Source of the DNA: Clostridiales bacterium
GTDB lineage: Bacteria > Bacillota > Clostridia > Oscillospirales > CAG-382
NCBI GenBank assembly: GCA_003343885.1
Contig: QAKH01000107.1
Coordinates: forward strand, 1-55,189
Length of the DNA stretch: 55,189 nt
Direction: 5' to 3'
Part shown: positions 18,901 to 27,129 of the stretch, one piece after another
Position numbering within the stretch: position 1 is the first letter of the stretch
How the letters are laid out: every line of letters begins with the position of its first letter
Position numbers and translations under genes: made by a program
The notes under the pieces: model-generated
What the model was told of the DNA's origin: nothing
Database searches by the model: none
Seen by the model: the letters and a program-made list of their open reading frames with translations, nothing else

Positions 18901-21900
18901 CCTATCAGATAGAGCGGCGTTTCCGTAAAAGAAGGCAGCCTTTTTAACTCCTCGTTCCAGAGTCTTTCCGCTTCATTAGTGTCTTTAATAACAGAGTGCG
19001 TGCGCTGTATAGTATCCGCATCTTCATACGAAATGCTGCCGTTAACGGATAACACACGGAACCTGTCGCGAAATCCGGAAGCTGAATTCTGTGTGGCTGT
19101 TCTGTAAAGAGCTTTTACTGCCCCCGTGTTTTTGCTTTGTACAAATCCCGCAAATCTCTTTGAAGATGATGTATCTATGCTGCTGAATTCAATCGGATTA
19201 ACTTTATGCTTTGCCTTGAGTGAGTAGAAAAGTGTTTCTGCCCCGGTTTTGTCGTCTTTATTAATGACTTTCACATCAACTATGTCGACCGACTCAGCTT
19301 TGTAATTCTCAAGGCCTCTGTCAAGTGTTCCCTCTAATGCCGCTTTTTCGGTTGCGTCAGCGAGACGCCTGTCAAAAACATCAAAGAGCTTATTTTGCTC
19401 ATCAATGTCAAGAATGAGCAAACGGTTAAGAAACTGCGGAACATTGGTCAAAGAGTCAGCTTTTTCTTTTACTCCGCCGTTTTTGTCAATTAACGTGTTC
19501 TTTAAACCAAGCTTCTCTATGTATGAAGGACCATCTTCGATCCCCTCCACTTGATTCAACACCAAATCTCTGTATAATCTTGACAGCACTTCCGACGAAA
19601 CAGCATTTTCCAAATTGTCGCTTGCCGAGAAAATACCGCTTGAACCTGCCTGCCTTTGCCCCTTGGTAATCGCGCCCATTGAATCCATGCGGCGTGCTAT
19701 TGTCGAAATAAAGCGTTTCTGACCGCTTATGTCAGTAGTTACAAGCTTGTACATCGGCGGTTGTACTTGATTGCTCCGGTTAGTGCGCGCAAGTCCTTGT
19801 ACTGCAGCATCTGCCTTCCACCCTGCTTGGAATACATAGTGTATTCTTAGCTGTGTGTTTTTTGCCGCCCTGTCCGCATGATAACTCTTTCCGGTCCCTC
19901 CGGCCTCAGAAAAAATCATAATGCGCTTATCACCGTTTTGAAACGCTTCAACATCAGCATCTCTGCTTGCTTTGCTGCGCAGCTCCACAAATTTTTCTCC
20001 GTCGGCTCCGGTTAGTACACGTTTGGTTCGTCCGGTATTTTCAGCAACCATTTCCGCACCGAAATGATTTATAATATCGTCAAGTGGAGATGATGGGATA
20101 TTCATTTCCGCGACTCTTTGTAAAAGAGACTCTCTTATAGCAACGGCTTCTTTTGATATTACGGTATTTCCCTTAGAGTCTTTGACCGGTCTTGAGCTCA
20201 AAACTCCGTTTTCATCGATAAATTCCTCATGTAAATCAACCGGGAAAGATTTTTCCAAAAACTGCTTGAGTATCTCGCGCGGAGAAACATCAAAATCCTC
20301 AAGTGTTTTATCCGGATCATTGGCTGTTCTCTCAAGCTCTCGGTCTGTTTCGGCTTCGTTCGTTGACGTCAGCTGTATAACACAGCTGTGTCCGGCAGCA
20401 AGCTCCCGCTCCATATCGTTTATTAACGGCCAGACTTCAAATGAGCTTAACAGCTGATTGTAAAATCTCTGTTGGGAGCTCCAGAAAGCGCCCATGGCGT
20501 TGGCTCTGGAACCGCCTTTGTTTCCGCTGTGAGTAACATCAATGGCCTTTTCGATGTCGTTAAATACATTTTGCCAGATAATACTGCACAACTCATAATT
20601 TTTGCGGTTCTGCTCGGATACCTTGACGTCAAGGCGTGAATATTCGACGCCGTCATAAGATATTCCGCGGGAAACATATAAGCCCATTGCTTTTAAATCT
20701 CTTGCGATCACTTCCATAGCGGCAAGACCGCCCTTTGAGATTTTCGAGATAAAGTCCGAACGGCTGGAAAATGCCGTTCCAGAGCCCCATAAGCCTAAAC
20801 GTACCGCATATCCAAGTCCCGATATATCCGACGCACCTGTGGCTGAAGAGTATACTATTCTTGCGTTCGGTAGTTTGCTTTGGAGCTCAAGACCGGCGAG
20901 TGCTGCCTGCGAAGCCGGAGTCTTGCCGCGAGAGCCTTTTTTATCGCCGACATTGGACATCGTATGCGCTTCATCAAAAACAATAACACCGTCAAAGTCT
21001 TTACCAAGCCACGACACTATTTTTTCGAGGTTTGAGCCTGGATTTCTGAAAGATTTGGACATACGTCCGTATGTTAAAAACACAACACCCTCTGTGTTTT
21101 TGGATAACAGCCTGTCGGCTTTCTTTCCGCCCTCAAAAGCAAATAGCTTGTCGGTTGAACCGAAAATTGCTTTTATATCTCGCTCACTGTCAGAAGCTAA
21201 ATTGTCATTACGTGTAACCCATATGGCTTTTTTTCGCCCCTGACGGTAGTTGTCGTATATAATTCCCGCAATGGTACGTCCTTTGCCTATGCCTGCTCCG
21301 TCACCTATAAAAAATCCCCGTCTGCTTCCATCCTCGAGCTTTTGCTCATGGCTTTGACCTGCAAGACATATCGACTCGAGCTGTATATTGGACAATGCCC
21401 CGGAAGTCACCAGATTTTTAGGTAGATTCGGCACATAGGTAATGTCCGGGCTCTTAACAGCGCTCATCGCCGCACTCTCGCTCACCTTAGCCGGATGCTT
21501 TTTTGCACCCGCAAACGGAAGCGCCGCCGGCTTATACTCTTCAAAAACGCTGTCAGTAAGCGCCTTTTTGATTTTTCTGCTTTTTGCGTGTTGATTAGTA
21601 TCCGTAATATCTGCTCTCGTTATGTTCTGGCTATCCTCAGTATCCGAACGCGTGTTTTCGGTAGTCGTAGTTTGTTTATTTTCGTCAGCAGTTATGATGT
21701 CCCGTCCCGGTTGAAGTTCACCAGATCGAGATATGTTTCCTCGAGGTAGTCCCACAGCTCCTCTATCGTTTGAAGCTCCATTATTTCCTCTTTCTTTTCC
21801 TCGTGAAGGCTTTCCTGGTACGCCGTTATCTCCGCTAAGTACTCGGGATCCTCTTGCGCTAACGCTCTCGTCTCGTATGTCATCGGATAGCCCCCGAGAA

Positions 21901-24900
21901 ACCCGGCCACCTGTGACTGAACCGGTCTGTCCGTCAGACGCACCAGAGCTGACAGAAGTCCCGAGCTCTCCAGTCTTTCTTCCGGCATCTCCTCCACTGC
22001 CGACATCAGATAAGCCATCCCCGGCTTGGATGTGAACGACGGGCGATGTGCCAGGATCAGCTTCAGGACGTGTTTCTCGAACGGCGTTTCGTTCTCCGCC
22101 TTTGCGTCCTTGATGTTCTGAGCCCTCTGTGCTGCGAGCCTCTCCCTGAACTCCCTCATGTTGTCCTCTTCGTACTTCCGGTAGAACTCCTTGTCCTTTT
22201 CCGACATTTCTTTCGGTCCGTAATCTGCCATTGCCTATATCCTCCATGATTTTGTATATTTCACCAAGATCGCGCCCCTCGGACTGTATAATCTTCGTGC
22301 CGTCGGGAGCAACCTTGTCGATAACAAGAATGCGTACTCCGAAATTTGTTCCATATTTGGAATAATTGCGTCCGTCAATACCTACGTTAGCAACAACCTT
22401 GAATTTGTTTTTAATTCCATGCCACCATTCACCGAAAGACGCAGCACTGTCGCTCATGCCCCTGCCAACCACAGCTACAAGCCGGCCGCCGTCGGCAAGC
22501 AGTGTAAGTGCCTGTTCTATATGATTTGCCGCCACCATGCGTGACCGTATACCGGTCGTGCCGGAAGATGAAAAAGGCGGGTTCATTATAACAGCAGTGG
22601 GCCGTACCGGCAATTTGTCAGCAAGTATGTCACCAATATGTCCGGCATCCTCCATGTAAAAAGCATCAAACGGTAAATTTTCAAGTACCGCAAGCCTCGC
22701 CGGGTCAATTTCATTAACATATACAGAAGCTCCCGCACGTGCGGCAAATACAGCGAGAGAACCTGTTCCCGCAGAAGGCTCAAGCACAACATCATCCGCG
22801 TTTACGGAAGCCGCTGTTGCAGCGAGAAACCCTATTGTCGGCGGCGTGGAGAACTGCTGAAATTTATCCGTTGCCTCCGTGCGTATGTTCTGGGTTGGCA
22901 ACATATCAAGTAATGACGTAAGAGATGATACGCTGGTATCCGGCATAGAAAGAACATACCTGTTAACCCCGAGTTCAAGGCTGTTGTATATGTCACTCGG
23001 CGTAGGAACCCTGCCTGATAAAGAGTACAGGCGCTCCGCCTCAGCAAAAAGCATTTTCTGCGTTATTTTCTGCCCATCATTCAGCGATTTTAATACAAAA
23101 TCGGCAAGGGCGGCAGCGTCAGTGTCCGCCGGCACAGGTAATTCTGCAACATGTATGTCACTACCTGTATCTGAGCTGTTTTCGGGCTGCTTATCCTCAA
23201 CCTCTTTAGCTGCGTCAACTGTGTTTTCAGCAGAACGTTCAGCGCTCTGAACGTCAGATTCCAAAACGTACCCGAAACGAGAAAAATGTCCGGTTTTATA
23301 GTGTATCTCAAACCCGGTGTCCGTATAAACTATTTTCGCACCTTTCAGTGAGGCTCTTACTTTCGAACCGTCGCTTGATATATATTGAAAATTGCCATCT
23401 TTGGACGCAGAAGCTATCTTAACCGGAGCTCCGTCCTTTAAGAGAGTCTTGCCGACAGACTGGGTAAGATAAGCTGCAAGCTGTGTCTTGTTTTGCGGCG
23501 GAAACACGGCTTCTGCCTTGAGATACGGCTTTTCTTTAAGTATCCTGAGCAGTTCCTGCCTGTTGAAGGAATCCGGCACAATCGGATCAGTTCCTACAAG
23601 TCCAGACAAAACAATTCTGGGGTATTCAAAATTTTGAATTATATATTCGGCTAATGCCTTCGATTTTGCTTGCGAGCTCTCTGTTCCTACGGAAAATCCA
23701 CTTTGCAGATGAGTAACACTGTAGCCGGGGGCTTGTTTTCTTTTTGCCGCGCCGTATCCGCCCTTTACCACACCCGCTGATTTTAGTCTGGATGCCGTTG
23801 AGATATCAGTTAAAATATCAAACTCCGCGTTTTTCCAATTTTTAGTATCTGAAACATCGTACACGTAGCTTTGAGCGAATACCTGTTTGCCGTCTTTATC
23901 TTTGATGTAGACGTCCGTTTCAGGCAATTGAGCTGCCATTTCCGCTATCTCATTAACCGAATATGTTTCTTGAGAATTTGTTATACCGTCAGGCACTGCC
24001 GGATCAGCCACAACGGGATCATTATCCGTTGTAACCGTATTATTTGTCGTGTCTGCAAAATGCGTCTCCCCGGCATTTTGCAACGCAGCTGCTCCTGAGT
24101 CGGATACCTCATCGCTTTCAGCTACTTCTTGAGATTCTGCTTTAACGCTTTCTTCCGGCTCCTGATTGTCGGAATTAACCGTTTCCGTTATGCCTGCAAG
24201 CTTCCCATCCGGATTAACAGATCCAGGCTCCGCTGTCTGCTCTGTTGCCGGCACATCCGCTGTCGTTTCAAGTCTGTCTAATCCGGCTTTTTGATCCCCG
24301 GTATTTGTTATCGGCTCCATTGTCTGCGCTGCCGATTGATATTGTTTCTCTCGTTCTGTATTTTCTAACTGCAAAGGCTCAGGCACAACCGGTTTTTGAG
24401 ATTCCAGCAGAATTTCGGTGCCTGCTCCATCTGGTGACGGAGTCACGTCCTGAAAATCCCCCTCTACAGTGTTTTCACGGGCAGATCTCATGTTTCCTGA
24501 GCGTATACCGGAATTAAAAATGTCTAACAGCAAGGCGTTCAATTCCATACTGTTTTCAGCAAAACTGTAATCGAGTCCGCCATCATGCAGTATTTTTTCA
24601 AACACTCCTATCGCGTCAGGATTAGATAACACTGTGTTGATGTCAGAAACTGAACCGTTACCATTAAGAATACGTGCAAGAGACACGTCACCGGTTAAAG
24701 CGTTGATGTTTCCCGGAAGATTCATAATTCCGGCAGTTAAAAAGCCAAGCAAACCCGCGTATACCGCGTCTCCGATTTTGTCACTGTCAAGCTTTGTGTC
24801 CTTGTCACCGAGGACATATCTTCTGAACGGCACGTCAAGAATTTCCTGCAACGCCTCTTCAACACCCTCAGAGGTATTGGAGGCAGCCATTTTACCTAAC

Positions 24901-27110
24901 TCGCCTATAATCATTTTAGCACCGGTAGATAATTTGTCAAGTCTTAACAGATTTGCGAGTCTTGATGAAACGAGTTTGCCGGTCTCCGTTCCGGCAAGCC
25001 GTGCAATACCGCTTTTACCGAATCCGGAAATACCACCTATTGCCTCCTGAAGCATTGCCTCGCTTGCTCCCACCAATAAGCCATACCCTAAAGACTGCGC
25101 ATAAGAGTGTCCCTCATTTATCGCCTGATTGTAAGCATTTCCACCGGCAGAACCACCGAAAGACAAAAGTCTCGCAGCCGCAGAGGCATATCGAGCAGCT
25201 TCGGTCCCGGCAGCAGCGCCGCCAACAACGCCGCCGACAGTTCCCGCCACAAGTCCGGCTCCCTGCCCTATAACAATTGACGGCGCCATATTTACGGCAG
25301 TCATTATAATGTCGCTTGCTACCCTACCCGCAGTGCCCATTTCATCACGAACCGCCTGATATGCAATTTCAGAGCCTGTAGGAAACTCGTATGTTGTATC
25401 GCCGGTAAGCGCTTTGCCTACCCCCTTTACTCCACTCGCAAACTGATTAAGTCCCGCATTCGCTGAAAAAAGCGCACCTACAAGCATGCGGCTGCCAAGA
25501 CCCGCGTCTGAATACAGCTCCCGGACATGTTCGGCATATGCGATATCAGTAAGGGTCTGTATTTTTTTGGCAAAATCAAGAGCTGCTTCTTTTCCGTGAA
25601 CATTTTCGATATAGTAAAACAGGTGCTTTTGGTCCTCTGTAGCATGACCGCCGACCACGGAGGCCTCAAGATCGATATCGTTCGAGTGCTGAGGACGAGT
25701 TGCCGCATATCGAACATACTCGATTCGCCTGTTTTCCTCATTGGTGTCCGGCTCATATCCAGCGGCAACGGCATCCTTATATTCTTCGAGATATTTATAG
25801 TAATACCTTTGAACATCATTATATGCCGCCGCCTCTTTGGAAGCTGCAAGACGCTCCTCTAAAGATTTACGCTCTGTTTGCAGATAGTCAAGCTCTTGCT
25901 GAAGCGTCTTTACCTTCTGTTCATCGAGCACTCTGCCCGCTTTAATGTCGGCAAAATAATTATCTGCAGTGTAATCACCATCGTCAGGAATGTAAGCTTT
26001 AGCACCGGATACGTGTTTTCCGGTTGCTCCAACGTAGCCGGATAAGCGATTTTGTAACGACGTTATTTCAGCGTCAAGCTCTTTTTTCCGTGTTTCAAGC
26101 TCTTCGAGCTGCTTTCCCAATTCCTCAGCCGCGTCAGCTGCTCCCGCTTCGGTAGCAAAGTACGCATTTGTTCGGGCTGTCAGCTCTTTTTCGCGCTCAC
26201 CTACGGCTCTGAGCTGCTCGTCAGTTGCTTTCCCGGCAAGCCAATCAGCAAAAACTCCGTTGCTGTAATTGGCGTACTCCTCTTTGTCCGATTCAAGCGA
26301 TTTCCTGTCATATCCGGCAGGCAGCTCTCCTCGTTCTGTAGTAACGGACGCCGAAATCTTCGGAGCGGATGACAACTTGTCAATTTCACTCTTAAAAGCA
26401 TTATAAGCGTCCGATACCATATTCTGACGACCGGCATCGATATCCGACGCCATTGTTCCGAGCTTTTTAAAATCTTCAGCCCCTACAGTAGGATCTCCCT
26501 CGGCATATCTGCGGTATAAGTCGGCATATTCAGCCGCATATCTGTCCTCTCGTGCCTGCTGACCGGATGCGTAAGCCTGCTTAGCTCCCGGCAGATTGCG
26601 TATCAGAGTGTTAGCCTCTGATTCAACAGCATTAGCTGTGCCGTCATCGGCGGAATCACCGTCGGCATATTTACCGGCAATAACGGGAAACTGCATAGCT
26701 CTGCTGCGCATTTCTGCTGCAGCACTCAGCCCGGTTCGCTGCACTGTGTTGACGTCCTGTTCACTTGTATAACCCATAATAGCACCCTTGTCTTCAAGAG
26801 CGTTAACCAAGTCGTTATACTTATCACTGATACTTCGCTTGTCTTCAGCAACAACAGGTGTGCCTGCAGGCTCCGACTCACTTCGCAGAGGCGCTAAAGG
26901 AGAAATACCGAATACTCTGTCCGCTATATTTTGAGCCTCCAGGCTCTCGTTTGCATCTGCAATAGTCTGTTCTGCTTCAGTGAGCCGCTGTGCAGCTTCT
27001 TTGGTGACTCCGGTCTTGTCAGTCAGTTTGGTTTTAAGGTTTGTGGGAACCTGAACCGGACTTTTTCGGTCAAGTCCGGTTTTACGCATTAAATTATCAT
27101 AAAAACTCAA
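15963..27110 (-). CDS. Giant phage polyvalent protein: methylase, Strawberry-notch-like helicase and zincin-like domains
   Basis: A 3,715-codon frame (about 4,072 with the -1 continuation). The TTG start at 27110 has GGGAGGTG seven bases upstream. In order: N-terminal coiled coils; a Gly/Ala-rich hydrophobic stretch (about 597-640); a Ser/Glu/Pro-rich linker; an N6-DNA methylase domain with LEPSAGTG (about 1443) and NPPF (about 1508); a Gly/Arg/Ser-rich linker (1627-1807) overprinted by another gene; an SNO-type helicase with GDGAGIGKGR (about 1936), FDEAH (about 2044) and GGTGKS (about 2402); a zincin motif HELGHHLD (about 2983) with a downstream AEAFAEF; and a helical C-terminus with hydrophobic segments. 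Phage polyvalent proteins are thought to be ejected with the genome and to protect or modify it in the new host. It follows an internal virion gene by 19 nt. The boundaries are approximate. Confidence 0.88.
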   Translation of the reverse strand: MSFYDNLMRKTGLDRKSPVQVPTNLKTKLTDKTGVTKEAAQRLTEAEQTIADANESLEAQNIADRVFGISPLAPLRSESEPAGTPVVAEDKRSISDKYNDLVNALEDKGAIMGYTSEQDVNTVQRTGLSAAAEMRSRAMQFPVIAGKYADGDSADDGTANAVESEANTLIRNLPGAKQAYASGQQAREDRYAAEYADLYRRYAEGDPTVGAEDFKKLGTMASDIDAGRQNMVSDAYNAFKSEIDKLSSAPKISASVTTERGELPAGYDRKSLESDKEEYANYSNGVFADWLAGKATDEQLRAVGEREKELTARTNAYFATEAGAADAAEELGKQLEELETRKKELDAEITSLQNRLSGYVGATGKHVSGAKAYIPDDGDYTADNYFADIKAGRVLDEQKVKTLQQELDYLQTERKSLEERLAASKEAAAYNDVQRYYYKYLEEYKDAVAAGYEPDTNEENRRIEYVRYAATRPQHSNDIDLEASVVGGHATEDQKHLFYYIENVHGKEAALDFAKKIQTLTDIAYAEHVRELYSDAGLGSRMLVGALFSANAGLNQFASGVKGVGKALTGDTTYEFPTGSEIAYQAVRDEMGTAGRVASDIIMTAVNMAPSIVIGQGAGLVAGTVGGVVGGAAAGTEAARYASAAARLLSFGGSAGGNAYNQAINEGHSYAQSLGYGLLVGASEAMLQEAIGGISGFGKSGIARLAGTETGKLVSSRLANLLRLDKLSTGAKMIIGELGKMAASNTSEGVEEALQEILDVPFRRYVLGDKDTKLDSDKIGDAVYAGLLGFLTAGIMNLPGNINALTGDVSLARILNGNGSVSDINTVLSNPDAIGVFEKILHDGGLDYSFAENSMELNALLLDIFNSGIRSGNMRSARENTVEGDFQDVTPSPDGAGTEILLESQKPVVPEPLQLENTEREKQYQSAAQTMEPITNTGDQKAGLDRLETTADVPATEQTAEPGSVNPDGKLAGITETVNSDNQEPEESVKAESQEVAESDEVSDSGAAALQNAGETHFADTTNNTVTTDNDPVVADPAVPDGITNSQETYSVNEIAEMAAQLPETDVYIKDKDGKQVFAQSYVYDVSDTKNWKNAEFDILTDISTASRLKSAGVVKGGYGAAKRKQAPGYSVTHLQSGFSVGTESSQAKSKALAEYIIQNFEYPRIVLSGLVGTDPIVPDSFNRQELLRILKEKPYLKAEAVFPPQNKTQLAAYLTQSVGKTLLKDGAPVKIASASKDGNFQYISSDGSKVRASLKGAKIVYTDTGFEIHYKTGHFSRFGYVLESDVQSAERSAENTVDAAKEVEDKQPENSSDTGSDIHVAELPVPADTDAAALADFVLKSLNDGQKITQKMLFAEAERLYSLSGRVPTPSDIYNSLELGVNRYVLSMPDTSVSSLTSLLDMLPTQNIRTEATDKFQQFSTPPTIGFLAATAASVNADDVVLEPSAGTGSLAVFAARAGASVYVNEIDPARLAVLENLPFDAFYMEDAGHIGDILADKLPVRPTAVIMNPPFSSSGTTGIRSRMVAANHIEQALTLLADGGRLVAVVGRGMSDSAASFGEWWHGIKNKFKVVANVGIDGRNYSKYGTNFGVRILVIDKVAPDGTKIIQSEGRDLGEIYKIMEDIGNGRLRTERNVGKGQGVLPEVRRGQHEGVQGEARSTEGSEHQGRKGGERNAVRETRPEADPGTSPVVHIQAGDGLSDVGSGGDAGRKTGELGTSVSSGASDGQTGSVTGGRVSRGLSDDIRDESVSARGSRVLSGDNGVPGKPSRGKERGNNGASNDRGAVGLPRGNISRSGELQPGRDIITADENKQTTTTENTRSDTEDSQNITRADITDTNQHAKSRKIKKALTDSVFEEYKPAALPFAGAKKHPAKVSESAAMSAVKSPDITYVPNLPKNLVTSGALSNIQLESICLAGQSHEQKLEDGSRRGFFIGDGAGIGKGRTIAGIIYDNYRQGRKKAIWVTRNDNLASDSERDIKAIFGSTDKLFAFEGGKKADRLLSKNTEGVVFLTYGRMSKSFRNPGSNLEKIVSWLGKDFDGVIVFDEAHTMSNVGDKKGSRGKTPASQAALAGLELQSKLPNARIVYSSATGASDISGLGYAVRLGLWGSGTAFSSRSDFISKISKGGLAAMEVIARDLKAMGLYVSRGISYDGVEYSRLDVKVSEQNRKNYELCSIIWQNVFNDIEKAIDVTHSGNKGGSRANAMGAFWSSQQRFYNQLLSSFEVWPLINDMERELAAGHSCVIQLTSTNEAETDRELERTANDPDKTLEDFDVSPREILKQFLEKSFPVDLHEEFIDENGVLSSRPVKDSKGNTVISKEAVAIRESLLQRVAEMNIPSSPLDDIINHFGAEMVAENTGRTKRVLTGADGEKFVELRSKASRDADVEAFQNGDKRIMIFSEAGGTGKSYHADRAAKNTQLRIHYVFQAGWKADAAVQGLARTNRSNQVQPPMYKLVTTDISGQKRFISTIARRMDSMGAITKGQRQAGSSGIFSASDNLENAVSSEVLSRLYRDLVLNQVEGIEDGPSYIEKLGLKNTLIDKNGGVKEKADSLTNVPQFLNRLLILDIDEQNKLFDVFDRRLADATEKAALEGTLDRGLENYKAESVDIVDVKVINKDDKTGAETLFYSLKAKHKVNPIEFSSIDTSSSKRFAGFVQSKNTGAVKALYRTATQNSASGFRDRFRVLSVNGSISYEDADTIQRTHSVIKDTNEAERLWNEELKRLPSFTETPLYLIGGAMLPVWNRLTDANPRVMRVLTSDGDTLIGRMYSARAIAAVLRNFDVTFEENSVNIDEDGAYNALLAGKSIEFPDGSIIKAVRVQSVNRLEFKASYTSRINSAEAARNVGLIPERIDYKARYFLPRDSADSVKTALHSVIKAIGRPHVISADTGKQYSVIPDKPATNKKVPRSQSEEWKTSKDEDSGEAGFVSVRPIGSIVNDIRARFDIPIRTGNYHHGGKAAGVYNTRTESIRTAVSNDLPTIAHELGHHLDAQYGFTESGSHRDLVVPLVRQYPEELRSLYPKNKWPAEAFAEFVRDYLTNRSGAVDKYGKTDDSSNGLSIVDLFESILSEKDLDSLKTLAGDINAYLSADNLNKARASIVQPKERARREKSKLSETLRKLKDRVMTFVYDDMYPLEMFERANDIGVGSSDKSAYQRMMLSRKASEQAYYIVKEGMVDMSGNPLEGDKGKSYIDILEPVMNRIDDFDTYLVLKHAIELFKEKGEGFSVFADPTLNTTESCKKSLATLEEKNPDFAAVSEEIYGYIDALNRYWGVASGVESPVLYEYLHRIYPHYVPLNRVVSTRRPAGAAKSGGVNHSSTMRRIKGSGLEIFSPTTQLIYRTEQIVKVARRNQAGLALASLADSLDGLGGEIERVTPDMLAQIFPMLERKNDLIEAIMEKGDLVTDIDSFTETLDRVFDDEFIKFLPYRKDSKGIVTVRKSGKNVYYQIGNPELYRAITAGGGENSADLYRFMRILGSLQVPIKFFSVGVSVPFILSNMLKDFATAYTRSNTISPITYTAQYLSAALKMLQMSPEYRKYLALGGGHGSRISKGTIGLRADVRELIRKDRLPDAQRRILELLRPLKMIAKISDFIETVPRFTEFSDVYSRTADEIYAMRAASMITTDFDRRGTGHPAINNLFVFGNAAVQGQYDHFNQYRKSEPGRRRRVLIKKAMWLIVQSAAMAALLKFVFDEEDEEDYFNLSTYKKTTTGLYR
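15986..15992 (-). other. A7 slippery run / frame change in the polyvalent gene
   Basis: On the minus strand the giant frame reads TAC AAA AAA ACA and stops eight codons later. A shift of -1 on the A7 run gives AAA AAA AAC AAC AAC TGG and opens 364 further codons. Programmed -1 slippage, transcriptional slippage, a one-base deletion in the prophage, or a homopolymer sequencing error would all give this picture. Confidence 0.7.
21692..22231 (-). CDS. Nested gene within the polyvalent gene (179 aa, overlapping frame), function unknown
   Basis: This frame lies wholly inside the giant gene but in another reading frame. The ATG at 22231 has GGAGG with a nine-base spacer. The 179-residue product has balanced, globular-looking composition: an acidic/basic helical start (SEKDKEFYRKYEEDNMREF), a central LILAHRPSFTSKPGMAYLMS, LVRLTDRPVQSQVAGFLGG, and an acidic helical end (IEELWDYLEETYLDLV). 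Third codon positions are strongly G/C in this frame. Over the same bases the host frame encodes only Gly, Arg, Ser and Glu-rich linker. This looks like overprinting of a linker. The family is not recognised. Confidence 0.65.
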   Translation of the reverse strand: MADYGPKEMSEKDKEFYRKYEEDNMREFRERLAAQRAQNIKDAKAENETPFEKHVLKLILAHRPSFTSKPGMAYLMSAVEEMPEERLESSGLLSALVRLTDRPVQSQVAGFLGGYPMTYETRALAQEDPEYLAEITAYQESLHEEKKEEIMELQTIEELWDYLEETYLDLVNFNRDGTS

Positions 27111-27129
27111 TGTCTGTCACCTCCCAAAG

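Noticed and set aside
20447..20677. 76-codon frame within the polyvalent gene in another phase
   Set aside because: Unlike the nested frame at 21.7-22.2 kb, it has no Shine-Dalgarno, and the host frame there encodes conserved helicase-region sequence.
21733..22035. Plus-strand 100-codon frame opposite the nested gene
   Set aside because: It is Pro/Ser-rich antisense of the G/C-biased nested frame and has no ribosome binding site.
25478..25849. 123-codon nested frame within the polyvalent gene
   Set aside because: It is Met/Arg/Ile-rich, looks like a shadow, and shows no start signal.
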